Positions 30,946 to 41,045 of a stretch of 64,000 nucleotides of DNA are shown here, in pieces; position 1 is the first letter of the stretch; every line of letters begins with the position of its first letter. The notes below the pieces were generated by a model, which searched no databases, was not told the origin of the DNA, and saw nothing but the letters and a program-made list of their open reading frames with translations. Origin of the DNA: Anodontia alba (Eukaryota; Mollusca; Bivalvia; Lucinida; Lucinidae); the NCBI GenBank assembly GCA_964016985.1, contig OZ024824.1:50075587-50139586 (forward strand), read 5' to 3'. A program made the translations under genes and the position numbers.

Positions 30946-31255
30946 GCCGGCCTCGGTGGCTCAGTTGGATGCGCCATCCGACTGGAGACCAGGAGGTCGC
31001 GGGTTCAACCCCCGCCGAGGTCGGCAACATTTTTTACGGAGATTGATTGTGAAATATTTTCTACGGTCATTCTCTCCCTTCCGCTGATTCAAGAAGGGCA
31101 GTTGTCAGTTTCTTGTGAAAGAATGTGCACAATACCGGTTAACCGCTTAGAGGACTAAGCTTGCCCAGTAAACGTGTGGTTAGGTAAACTGACCGCGCTA
31201 GACATGACCCCATTGGGTTGACTGGGCCGTAAAACCTCAACACAAACAAATTTAT
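30946..31255 (+). mobile_element. Full-length tRNA-derived SINE
   Basis: Flanked by ATTAAATAA at 30937-30945 and 31256-31264. The head (30949-31022) folds as tRNA-like: acceptor GGCCTCG/CGAGGTC and T-arm GCGGG-TTCAACC-CCCGC (30999-31015), with box A TGGCTCAGTTGG and box B GGTTCAACCCC. The body carries CTTCCGCTGATTCAAGAAGGGC and GTTAACCGCTTAGAGGACTAAGC. The tail is CCATTGGGTTGACTGGGCCGTAAAACC. RNA polymerase III transcription is expected from the boxes. A truncated copy lies at 12701-12860 and a remnant at 8861-8920. Confidence 0.92.
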
Positions 31256-31402
31256 ATTAAATAAAGAAGGAAACTTCAGTTTTTATGTATAAACTGTCTT
31301 TTTGTATCCAAAAATTAGTGAGTCTCACTAACAAATAGAGAGACTATGTATTTATTTAAAATGGTATTCTAAAGCAAATTTTCTTTGACACTATGTAGAC
31401 AG

Positions 31403-31594
31403 CGTGAAGGTTTTAGTGTGATAGATCATCGGCCAGAATCACTAGTCCTTGTTGATGGGTCAGATGTCCAAGCCTTATTCAACTTTCTGCTGAACTACAG
31501 GGCCTGTACTGCAACCAGTGGGACCCAGACTGGGTTACCTCCAACAGTGCTCTCCCCTAAAGGGTTCAAAGGAGCCACACTTCAGTGCCATAAG
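31403..31594 (+). CDS. DONSON: DONSON, penultimate coding exon
   Basis: A 64-codon exon in phase 0, bounded by an AG acceptor (TATGTAGACAG, 31392-31402) and a GT donor (AAG|GTAAAC at 31595). It encodes DHRPESLVLVDGSDVQALFNF, then ATSGTQTGLPPTVLSPKGF and KGATLQ. This is the most conserved block of animal DONSON (vertebrate form DHRPESVVLV..ATSGPQAGLPPTLLSPVAF). DONSON is a nuclear replication factor that helps load GINS/CMG helicase at origins and protects stalled forks. Upstream exons were not recognised in the window; they may be short, diverged or beyond long repeat-filled introns. This is the only host gene I can identify. Confidence 0.88.
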
Positions 31595-33313
31595 GTAAAC
31601 ATGGGTTTCCTTTAGCTTACAAAAATAGCTGCTTTGCCCCCAGTTTTGGAAATTTATACCCACAAAATGTTAAAATCTTTGAATATTGATATCTACAAGG
31701 GGACAAATGTCCCCCAAATTTCATTTTCTGGATCAGTGAACTACTATTCTCTGTGATAGAATGTCAGCATGCTCAGCATATATGCAGTGATTTATTTACA
31801 GTTTGGTTCTATTGAGTCCCAAAGACTCACATAATTGAAATTCATTGAGTCCTGTGATAGAATCATGAGTCTGTAATGTATTTTAGAGCAGATTTCTACT
31901 GTTTTTCTGTGAGTTCAGGGACTCACATATAAAATTTGTGAGTCCCAGAGAAAAATTATGAGTATATGAAGCAGGACTCGCAGGTAAAAAAATCATTGTG
32001 TATGGTATGATTTCTAGAGAAATTGTGAAAGGATCAGCTGGGGGTTTTCCAGAAGTGGTTTCTTGAAATTGAGTGTGCATCTTCTAACAAGAATTATTTT
32101 ATCTCATACATGGCATATTGATTTTAGCATGGCTGTCTGTCCATGTGCCACAAAATTGAATCATCTTTATGCCTTGTAATATACATTTTGTAACTCCACA
32201 TAATTGTTCAGCATAATAACATGTTGTACAGAAGCTTCCATCAGTAGAATCTAAGTGTGAATTCTATATACATAAGAAAGCTGGGTATCTCTTTCATTAA
32301 AGAATAAAGCATGACCTAGTTATCACCAAAGTTGCAGGAACATCAAATTCAAAGATTGTATTAAACTTCCGCTTTCTAGGTCAATTGGTTCAAAATTTTA
32401 AAAATGCTAAGTGAAGAAAGGGCTGTAACGCAGATCCGACTACTCCAGAATTATGCGCCCTTAAGTTAAGAAAAAATTCCCCATATAATTATAATGAGGA
32501 AAACACTGTCTCCAACTTTTCTTTGCCACTTTTAATCTCATCTTCATCTTAGTTCCAGGTAAGTGGGACTGATAAAATCTCAACTGAGTTTGATTTCTGT
32601 CCGGTATAGACCACTTAAGAAATACATGCCCTTGGGCATATAGAAAAATGGTGTCTACAACTTTTCTCAGCCATTTTAAAACAAATTTTCCTCAAACTTG
32701 CAAGTAACCAGGATAGGGATAATGTGCTTTGATTGAAGGAAAATGTATTTTTATTGACAACTTCAGTAACTTCAATTTTCACTGTAACTTGATCAAACTT
32801 GTTTGTAACCAGGACAGGCATAGAGTATCCACTGAGTTACAAATTCAACCATGTTGTTCAGTCATGTTGGAGTTATTTGCCCTTGAGTGCCAAAAAAGCC
32901 CACATTTGCAACTTTAAGTCTTAGAGCAAGTGAAACAGCTAGTCAGATAAGACTCCTTGCATTAGGATTTATTTTAAAATAGAATATTGCTCAATCATTT
33001 GCTAGGAAGTATGGGCAGTGTTTCATATTACTGTTCATGAAAAGAATTGGTAAAACTGAGTCTGCTATTTTCATTTATTTGATGCGTTTTTATTTTCTTC
33101 CAAAGACCCCTTTTCAGAACATATTTCCTGCAGCAACTGTAAGGAAGGTAGTGGTAAAGGCAAGTAATGTGTAGCTGAGCACTCAAATTCTTTCCGTCTA
33201 GTCTTGTCACACCAGTTTACATGATGCTCCTCTTATCAGAATCTGTATTTTTACTGTGCAGATGGGCTTGCACAATAATATAACAAGTCACTTGGTGAGT
33301 CTTTTCATTACAG
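31595..33313 (+). other. DONSON: DONSON last intron
   Basis: 1719 bp between GTAAAC and TTTTCATTACAG. It holds no ORF of note. A local inverted pattern of GAGTCCC/GGGACTC phrases lies at 31812-31945 (GAGTCCCAAAGACTCACA..GGGACTCACATATAAAATTTGTGAGTCCC). Confidence 0.8.
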
Positions 33314-33685
33314 GTAAAGCACACAGTGATCAAACAGCCTGATAAAGATGGAACTATAACACAAGCCTACATTGTCGAAGTAACGGGACCTATTTTACCT
33401 TTCCACACTCAGTCTATTATTTCACTGTACCACAAGACACAACAGGCGGACTTCAGAGTGGTATATAACAATCATGATATTACTGCCCCTTTTAATGTGC
33501 TTGGAACATTGAGTGATACAAATGTAAATGATAAGGACAGTACAAACATTTTACAAGACCATGACAACAGCAGAAAAGTAGAGCAGACATGGACACAGTT
33601 CTTCAAACATAAATCAATATCTGAAAACATTTGTGCCATAAAGGAAATTGTTTGTACTCCAAATGGTTTTACATGGACTTCTTGA
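33314..33685 (+). CDS. DONSON: DONSON, last coding exon
   Basis: 124 codons including stop, joining in phase 0 after the acceptor TTTTCATTACAG. It encodes AYIVEVTGPILPFHTQSI (vertebrate DONSON has FSLEITGPIMPHSLHSL at the same place), DITAPFNVLG and a C-terminus ICAIKEIVCTPNGFTWTS ending in the Trp-x-Ser common to the family. The region between is longer and more polar than in vertebrates. It has no frameshifts or stops, so the exon looks functional. TGA stop at 33683-33685. Confidence 0.88.
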   Translation, partial: VKHTVIKQPDKDGTITQAYIVEVTGPILPFHTQSIISLYHKTQQADFRVVYNNHDITAPFNVLGTLSDTNVNDKDSTNILQDHDNSRKVEQTWTQFFKHKSISENICAIKEIVCTPNGFTWTS

Positions 33686-33845
33686 TTTCAAGTGCTGATA
33701 TTAGCAGATTGCTTATATTACCATACTGAAGTAGTTTTAAAGGGCTTCTGTATTATGAATTTGTAAATCTGAGCCTGTCTGTAGAATCCGGATATGTATA
33801 CATATAAAAGAGAAAACTTGCCACAATAAAAATCAGCCCTTTTGT
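33686..33845 (+). terminator. DONSON: DONSON 3' UTR and poly(A) signal
   Basis: AATAAA at 33825-33830, 140 bp after the stop codon, followed by a T/G-rich stretch (CCCTTTTGTTTGCCTCTTG) suited to a downstream element. The UTR end at about 33845 is inferred. Confidence 0.7.
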
Positions 33846-34235
33846 TTGCCTCTTGATTTTCATATTTAGTCCCAGTTGGAGTTAGAGATAAAAGATATTG
33901 GCTATATTACTTTATTGATAATTCCAATGCAGTAGGATTTTACTAATTTAATGCAATTTGACTGGTCAAGAGCACATTCAAATGGCATTAAATTTTATAC
34001 TTTGATAAATCCACTGAGCAGGAATTTTGAATCTTTTTTTGTGTAGATTTCTAAAATGAGCTATGCAACTTATGAGTAAAAAAGACTCAGTTGGAATTAT
34101 AAAAATATTGATTCCCTATTTGTGTATTTTATATGGTTGTGTAACAGCCTCACAAAAAGAACAGCTCTTGGACTTCATTCAAATGTGAGTGTTTAGCTGG
34201 TGTTAATACATTTATAAAATCACTCTAAATGAAGT
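33846..34235. other. Spacer downstream of DONSON
   Basis: AT-rich; no gene or clear repeat was recognised. Confidence 0.45.
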
Positions 34236-34479
34236 TCATTGTCCCCTGACGTTAGTTGAAGGGGACTATTAAAATGGGTTTGTCCGTCCATCCGTAGACA
34301 CAATGAGATGGGTAGCTTGTGGACACAACTCCTCTTACAGGTTTTAACCGATCTTTTTGAAACTTTGCAAGTGTTTTTGTCATGGTCTGAAGATGTGCAT
34401 CTGATTTTGGGTTATCCTCCTGATATTTTTTTATCAACTTTTTCCACTTTTTTGACTTAGTTCTTTTCAGGTCAGATTA

Positions 34480-34767
34480 CAGGGTTCATACATGTCAGGG
34501 AAATTAAAAAATTTTCAAGGTCAGGGAATTGTCAGGGAATTATGTGATGTGTCAGGGAAAAATGAAATTTTGCAAAAATGTCAGGGAAATGTCAGGGAAT
34601 TTTACATTTCAGCTTGACAAAGCTAGGATGTTTGGTCCCGATGTATCTTTTTTGCTAAATTCATAAAATTTTCGGCTCCAGTAATGTCAGGGAAATTTGA
34701 ATTTGTGTCAGGGAAATGTCAGGGAATTGTCAGGGAATTTTGGTCAGTTCTAAATGTATGAACCCTG
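34480..34767. mobile_element. 288-bp TIR element made of GTCAGGGAA repeats
   Basis: Ends are CAGGGTTCATACAT and, reversed, CAGGGTTCATACAT (14 bp identical). Inside, GTCAGGGAA or a close variant occurs about ten times in the same orientation. CAGGG termini suggest a nonautonomous hAT relative. A clear 8-bp target duplication was not found (GATT is shared on both sides). Confidence 0.75.
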
Positions 34768-35087
34768 GATTGCCATTAGAATAGATACCTTGTGGGCGCA
34801 ACTCCTCCTGGAATTTTCCACTGATCATTTTGAAACTATGCATACTTGTTCTACATGGTCTGTAGATGTGCATGTGGTTTTGGAGTTATCCTCTCTTAAT
34901 TTTTTTTTTTACTTTTTCGACTTAGTTTTTTTCCAGGTTTGGTTTCTATCAGAATAGATACCTTGTAGACACAACTCCTCCTAGAGTTTTCCACCGATCA
35001 TTAATAAATTATGCGTACTTGTTCTACATCATCTGTAGATGTGCATGTGGTTTTGGGGTTATGGTCCCTTTATTTTCTTATCAATTT

Positions 35088-36235
35088 TTAGCTCACTTGG
35101 AGCTTTGCTCCAGGTCAGCTTATGCAATGGCCTGTTGTCTGTTGTCCATCAGTCTGTCGTTAGCTTTTCACATTTTCGACGTCTCCTCCAGAACCATAAG
35201 TTGGATTGAGCTGAAACTTAGTAGGAGGCATTGTGGCAACATGGAGATTCAGAATTGCTGAAATCCTTCCATTCCGTTATCCAAGATGGCCACCAGGGCG
35301 GCCATCTTGAATGTCTTCAAAGGACATCTCCTCCTAAACCCTAAGTCCGATTGAGCTGAAACTTGATCGGTGGCATCACAGTGACACATAGATTCAAAAT
35401 TGCTAAAATAGTTCCATTCCATTATCCAAGATGGCCGCCATGGCCGATTCTTCAAACGACATCTCCTCCTAAACCCTAAGTCCGATTGAGCTGAAACTTG
35501 ATGGGAGGCATCACAGTGACACAGAGATTCAAAATTGCTAAAATTGTTCCGTTCCGATATCCAAGATGGCTGCCATCTTGAAATTCTTCAAACAACATCT
35601 CCTCCTAAACCCTAAGTCCGATTGAGCTGAAACTTGATGGGAGGCATCAAAGTGACACAGAGATTCAAAATTGCTAAAATCGTTCCATTCCGATATCCAA
35701 GATGGCTGCCATGGTGGCCATCTTGAAATTCTTCAAACGACATCTCCTCTTAAACCCTAAGTCCGATTGAGCTGAAACTTGATGGGAGGCATCTCAGTGA
35801 CACAGAGATTCAAAATTGCTAAAATGGTTCTATTCCGATATCCATGATGGGGGCGGCCATCTTGAAATTCTTCAAACAACATCTCCTCTTAAACCTTAAG
35901 TCCGATTGAGCTGAAACTTGATGGGAGGCATCACAGTGACACAGAGATTCAAAATTGCTAAAATCGTTCCATTCTGATATCCAAGATGGCTGCCACGGTG
36001 GCCATCTTGAAATTCCTGAAATGACATCTCCTCGTAAACCCTAAGTCCAATTGAGCTGAAACTTGATGGGAGGCATCTCAGTGACACAAAGATTCAAAAT
36101 TGCTAAAATGGTTCTATTCCGATATCCAAGATGGGTGCGGCCATCTTGAAATTCTTCAAACGACATCTCCTCTTAAACCCTAAATCTGATTGAGCTGAAA
36201 CTTGATGGGAGGCAACGGATGATCAAGATCCCATC
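35088..36235 (+). mobile_element. Gamma-type Pearl/HINE-like element, nested
   Basis: The head TTAGCTCACTTGGAGCTTTGCTCCAGGTCAGCTTATGC and leader GTCTGTTGTCCATCAGTCTGTCG are followed by about seven units of 143-148 bp that are very similar to each other (AAACCCTAAGTCCGATTGAGC, ATGGGAGGCATC.CAGTGACACAGAG, ATATCCAAGATGGC, GGCCATCTTGAAATTCTTC). It breaks off at about 36235, where the host repeat resumes (TTTGACTTAGTTTTTATCC). Confidence 0.78.
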
Positions 36236-36400
36236 CTTACCATTTATTTGACTTAGTTTTTATCCATGTCCAATTAGTATTGGAATAGATACCTTGTGGG
36301 CGCAACTCCTCCTAGAATTATTTTGAAACTATGCATATTTGTTCCACTTGGTCTGAAGAGGTGTGTGGTTTTTGGGTTATCCTCCTATCATACGGATTTA

Positions 36401-36571
36401 AAAGTCACAGCCCTTTACTGACAAAGCCATGATGTTGGGGGGACGCTTGCCCGCAATACGCTTTTATTTAGTATAAAACTAGAATATTTCCTAATATTGT
36501 GTATTCTGCCATTTTGTACTTCTGGAAAAACAAAGTTTGCATTCTGTTCTGAGTAAACTGAGCAAAGCCAA
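36401..36571. other. Short spacer
   Basis: No gene was seen. A GTTGGGGGGACGCTTGCCC phrase at 36434 may be the 3' end of the preceding array element. Confidence 0.35.
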
Positions 36572-36872
36572 AGGCCCCGGTGGTTTATTCTACTGACCGT
36601 CCTAAGGCGGTGGTCCCAGTGTTAGTCTTACTCTTTGTTGCTTTGTGATTAATTCTACGCGGCGATTTGTTTTATGTCTTACCTTGTGTTATTTTTTTCT
36701 TGTGTTTTTCAGTCCTTTTAGCATTGCAATTACCTTGCTTGGGGAAGAGAGAGCTAATCTTAGTGCTTTTCGTACGTTTGTTCGATTTGCGCTTGTTTGG
36801 TTTTGTCTGTTTCCTCTTCCTCTTGGTGTCTGGGAAAGGCTGCGGTTTGTGATTGTGGCACTCCCTACCTTT
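36572..36872 (+). repeat. Family H repeat, copy 1
   Basis: Matches copies at 54111-54567 (+) and 60994-61230 (-). The plus strand keeps a 61-codon frame (36667-36852) with RELILVLFVRLF and SGKGCGL; the reverse strand of the family is rich in Lys/Arg/Asn. It ends CACTCCCTACCTTTTTT, directly against the head of the next array element. Family not recognised. Confidence 0.8.
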
Positions 36873-38772
36873 TTTAGCTCAACTGAGCCAAAGGCTCAAG
36901 GTGAGCTTTTCTGACCGGTCTTCATCCCTCATCCCTCATCCGTCGTGCGTCTTCCGTCTGTCAACAATTTACTTAAAAGACATCTCCTCCTGAACCAGTG
37001 AATGGATTTTGAAATAATTTTATGGGAATGTTCCTTGGGTGACCCTCTACCAAAATTGTTCCGCTATTGTTCTACTAAATGGTTCCGCTCTGCTAAACAA
37101 AAGGGCCGCTAGAGCTGAAAATAGAAAAAACTTTAAAAGACATCTCCTCCCAGGCCAATGGCCCGATTTCAAAATAATTTCACAGAAATGTTCCTCTCAT
37201 GCCCCTTTACCAAAATTGCCCAAATGGTTCCGCTCTGCTAAACATAATGGCCACCAGAGCTGAAAATAGAAAAACCTTTAAACATCTCCTCCCAGGCCAA
37301 TGGCTGATTTCAAAATAATTTCACAGAAATGTTCCTCTTATGCCCCTTTACCAAAATTGCCTATATGGTTCCGCTCCGCTAAACAAAATGGCCACCAGAG
37401 CTAAAAATAGAAAAACCTTTAAATGATATCTCCTCCCAGGCCAGTGGCCAGATTTCAAAATAATTTCACAGAAATGTTCCTCGCATGACCCTTTACCAAA
37501 ACAAAATGGCCACCAGAGCTAAAAATAGAAAAAAAAACATTTTAAACGACATCTTCTAGGCCAAGGGCCCGATTTCGAAATATTTTCACTAAAATGTTTC
37601 TCTAATGCACCTTTACCAAAATTGCTAAAATGATTCTGCTCTGCTGAAGAAAATGGCCACCAGAGCTAAAAATAGAAAAACATTTAAACAACATCTCCTC
37701 CAAGGCCTATGAGCGGATTTCAAAATAATTTCACAGGAATGTTCCTCTTATGTCCTTTGACCAAAATTGCTAAAATGGTTCTGTTTGGCTGAACAAAATG
37801 GCCACCAGAGCTAAAAAAAAAGAAAAAAGGGCGTAGACTGTCATGCATCTATCAACAATTTACTTAAGAGACATCTCCTCCTAAATGTGTTAATGGATTT
37901 TGAAATAATTTTACAGGAATGTTCCTTGAGTGACCTCTACCAAAATTGCTAAAATGGTCCTGCTTGGCTGAACAAAATGGCTGCCAGAGCTAAAAATAGA
38001 AAAAAAAAGTTTTAAAGGACATCTCCTCCCAGGCTAATGGTCCGATTTCAAAATAATTTCACAGAAATGTTCCTCTAATGCCCCTTTACCAAAATTGCTA
38101 AAATGGTTCTGCTCTGCTGAAGAAAATGGCCACCAGAGCTAAAAATAGAAAAACCTTTAAACAACATCTCCTCCAAGGCCTATGAGCGGATTTCAAAATA
38201 ATTTCACAGGAATGTTCCTCTTATGTCCTTTGACCAAAATTGCTAAAATGGTTCCCTTTGGCTTAACAAAATGGCCACCAGAGCTAAAAATAGAAAAAGG
38301 GCGTAGACTGTCATGCATCTGACAACAATTTACTTAAAAGACATCTCCTCCTAAACAGGTTAATGGATTTTGAAATAATGTTACAGGAATGTTTCTTGAG
38401 TGACTCTCTACCAAAATGCTAAAATGGCGCCGTTCCGCTAAACAAAATGGCATCCAGAGCAAAAAAAAAAAAAGAAAAAAAAAGAAAATCCTCAAACAAC
38501 ATCTCCTCCTAGGCAAAGGGCCTGATTGCAAAATAATTTCGCAGAAATGTTCCTCTAATACCCCTTTACCAAAATTGCTAAAATGGTTCTGCTCTGCTGA
38601 ACAAAATGGCCACCAGAGCTAAAAAAAGAAAAACCTTTAAACAACATCTCCTAGGCCTATGGCCTGATTTCAAAATAATTTCGCAGAAATGTTCCTCTGA
38701 TTAAGTCATATTCTCCTTGAGTGCTATGATACTCAGGTGAGCCATATAGGGCCATCATGGCCCTCTTGTTTG
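36873..38772 (+). mobile_element. Complete Pearl/HINE-like element, type epsilon
   Basis: The head TTTTAGCTCAACTGAGCCAAAGGCTCAAGGTGAGC and a CATCCCTCATCCGTCGTGCG leader are followed by about twelve units of about 145 bp (GACATCTCCTCCCAGGCCAATGG, GATTTCAAAATAATTTCACAG, AAATGTTCCTCT, TTTACCAAAATTGC, AAAATGGCCACCAGAGCTAAAAATAG). The 3' end is CTCAGGTGAGCCATATAGGGCCATCATGGCCC plus TCTTGTTT (38731-38772). Both ends and the core are present, so it serves as a reference for the architecture. Confidence 0.82.
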
Positions 38773-39391
38773 GATAAGCTATAGTGATCTATCTTTATTC
38801 ATCGTCTGTCATTCATCACTTTGTATGACTTCTCATCTGGCACCACTGGCCCAATACTTTTAGCTCAACAGAACCGAAGGCTTCGGGGGCTAGAGACAGG
38901 ATAGACAGTTGTCGTCTGCTTCTGTGTTATCAATATTTTCAAAGGGCATCTCCTCCGAAACTACTAGGCCAAATGAAACCAAATTATACCTGGACCCTCC
39001 AAGGGGAGGGGGAATAAAAATTTGTTCATAAGGACTTGATCACATGACCAAGATGGCCACCACGCCCATATATTGTAAAAACACTTAAAAATCTTCTCCT
39101 CCAGAACCAAGAAAGCTTCAAGGCTGAATCTTGGTACATAGCATCATGGACTCAAGGTCTACCAAGTTTATTCAAATGATGACCCTAGGTTGACCTTTGA
39201 CCTTTTTACAGCAAGGTCAAATTTGCTTCCCAGGCATTTGTATGGGGAAAATGTTGAAAAGTCATTTTTTCAAAATGTATTAAAGACTTACGGCTGAAAC
39301 TTACAATGAGTAATAAAAGTAGTAACACATTTTAGTTATAATTAAAATTTTGTCCCCTGGAGGTTATCTGCCCTTGCTCCTTGGCTGTATA

Positions 39392-40710
39392 CAGGGCTTC
39401 CATTAACTTCCAGACTCAGGAAGTCCCAGACTTCCTACCCCTCAAATTTGGAAGTCCCACAGGAAAATCTAGGAAGTCCCACTTTTTTCCGTGCTGCGGC
39501 GGTCTGCCCTTTCTTTAGTAGAACAGAGGTTCTTAATTCAGTGTCACACAGAATCATCATGATATACACTTCTCTTAGATGTGTTTTAAACATGTCCTTA
39601 TCGCTTATTAAAATTCGATCGCATCTTTTTGGAAAGCCTGTACTTGTATGTCGGACCTTAGAGAGAAAGCATCAACATTGGTACAACTTCGCATTCGTTT
39701 CAAAGCCCAGAGAATGAAAAAAGAAAAGAAAATACATGAGAGAAAACACCCAAAACATGTTTTCTTAAAAACAAACTATGCTGAAACTATTTTGCAGAAA
39801 TGTATTTAATGAAATATTTGTTCGGATTGAAGCTGATCAACACGAGCAAGCGAGTTGCTTACTTCACAAAAATTGCAGGAAAATGGCGCCAACTCGTGCA
39901 ACAACAAACAAATAAAGGCAGCTCTCGATGAAATACCAACAGCAAGAAAAGCAAGCAAAACCATCGCTGACTGCCTATATTTAGACTTACTTTGCATCTT
40001 TTCCGCGCTGGTAAACAGCGCAGCCGGAACAAGGCTACGATTTTAGAAACGGGTTTTCCGAAAATTTTGACGAAAAATATGTTTTCTTTTCATTTGAAAA
40101 ATTGCTTTTGTTGTCATGACAAACATAAGCTTCTAAATCCGAATAGATTTAAATTTGCGTTCTGTGCATAATTGTTATTTATTTATAGAATTTCACTCGG
40201 TAACTCCCGGAAGTGTTGAGGTGTTTTCAGACGACACACGTTCTTAGCAAAATAATAATTTATGATTTTAAGACGTGAATATTAAAAAATAATAATGACT
40301 TCATATAATTTCACCAAATATTTTCGGGTGTCGCAGTAGAAAGTTTAATTATACAAACATCAATTAATCAACTCAGCACGCGTGACAAATACACACAGTG
40401 ATCACGCAGCCATCAAAAGGGTGCCGCGACGCTTGACACCGCTGTCAATAAAACTCCCGCAAGCGGAAAGTGGGACGTCCTTAAAGCTCAGTCAACACAG
40501 GTAGCGAATTTCCAATAAGTAGGCGGGGCAAACATACAACTTGTTAAAAGTGGGCGGGCTTTTTGACAATTTTTGGACGTCTCGGGTATCGACTTCGGAC
40601 GGACAAAAGAAATTTCGGAAGCCGCGGTACGTCTTTGAAGTTCAATTTGGACGTCCGGTGGCAATCTCAGGGCGTAATATACGTCGTACGTCCGCTTAAC
40701 GGAAGCCCTG
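39392..40710 (+). mobile_element. 1.3-kb hAT-like nonautonomous element, copy A
   Basis: Ends CAGGGCTTCCATTAA and (reversed) CAGGGCTTCCGTTAA. CTGTATA is duplicated on both sides (7-9 bp depending on where the boundary is drawn), consistent with an 8-bp hAT-type duplication. The uninterrupted unit GGGCTATATACATGTATAAAATTG at 42817 shows the empty target. There is no transposase-like ORF. Short frames around 39855-40046 are shared with copy B but have no recognised function. Confidence 0.82.
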
Positions 40711-41045
40711 CTGTATACATGTATAAAATTGTGTAATTTTTAAATGTCTTCTTCTCTGAAACTGCTTGAGCAATTTTCACCAGATTTCACATGGGGCCAT
40801 CTGTCAAAAGGGTATTGCCAATTTATTCAAGTGGTTCTGCACCATCAAACAAGATGGCCGCCATGCCCATTTATGGTAAAAACACTTAAAAATCTTCTTC
40901 TCCAGAACCAAGAAAGCTTTGGGGCTGAATCTTAGTATATAGCATCAAAGGTTCAAGGTCTACCAATTTTGTTCAAATGATTACAATAGGTTGACCTTTG
41001 ACCTTTTTACAGCAAGGTCAAATTTGCGTCCCATACATTTGTATG

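Larger units (their letters stand above)
34236..36400 (+). mobile_element. Pearl/HINE-like element of another unit type, interrupted twice
   Basis: The hairpin head GTCCCCTGACGTTAGTTGAAGGGGAC (34241-34266) and the leader TTGTCCGTCCATCCGTAG are followed by units of about 170 bp (ATAGATACCTTGTGGGCGCAACTCCTCC, TTTGAAACTATGCATACTTGTTC, GATGTGCATGTGGTTTTGG). Units lie at about 34290, 34778, 34956 and 36288. A TIR element (34480-34767) and a gamma-type element (35088-36235) are inserted in it. Confidence 0.65.

Noticed and set aside
30949..31022. Functional tRNA gene
   Set aside because: It is the head of a SINE with target duplications and a shared body and tail; the anticodon stem is mispaired.
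24546..31402. Upstream DONSON exons
   Set aside because: I looked for the conserved Trp/Phe-rich central blocks of DONSON in the preceding DNA and could not identify any; not annotated.
727..38772. Autonomous Helitron/Helentron with Rep-helicase
   Set aside because: No helicase or Rep motifs were found in any frame; only nonautonomous arrays are present.
39448..40046. Short ORFs shared by hAT-like copies A and B as a captured gene
   Set aside because: The frames do not stay open in both copies over the same extent, and no domain or splice sites are clear.
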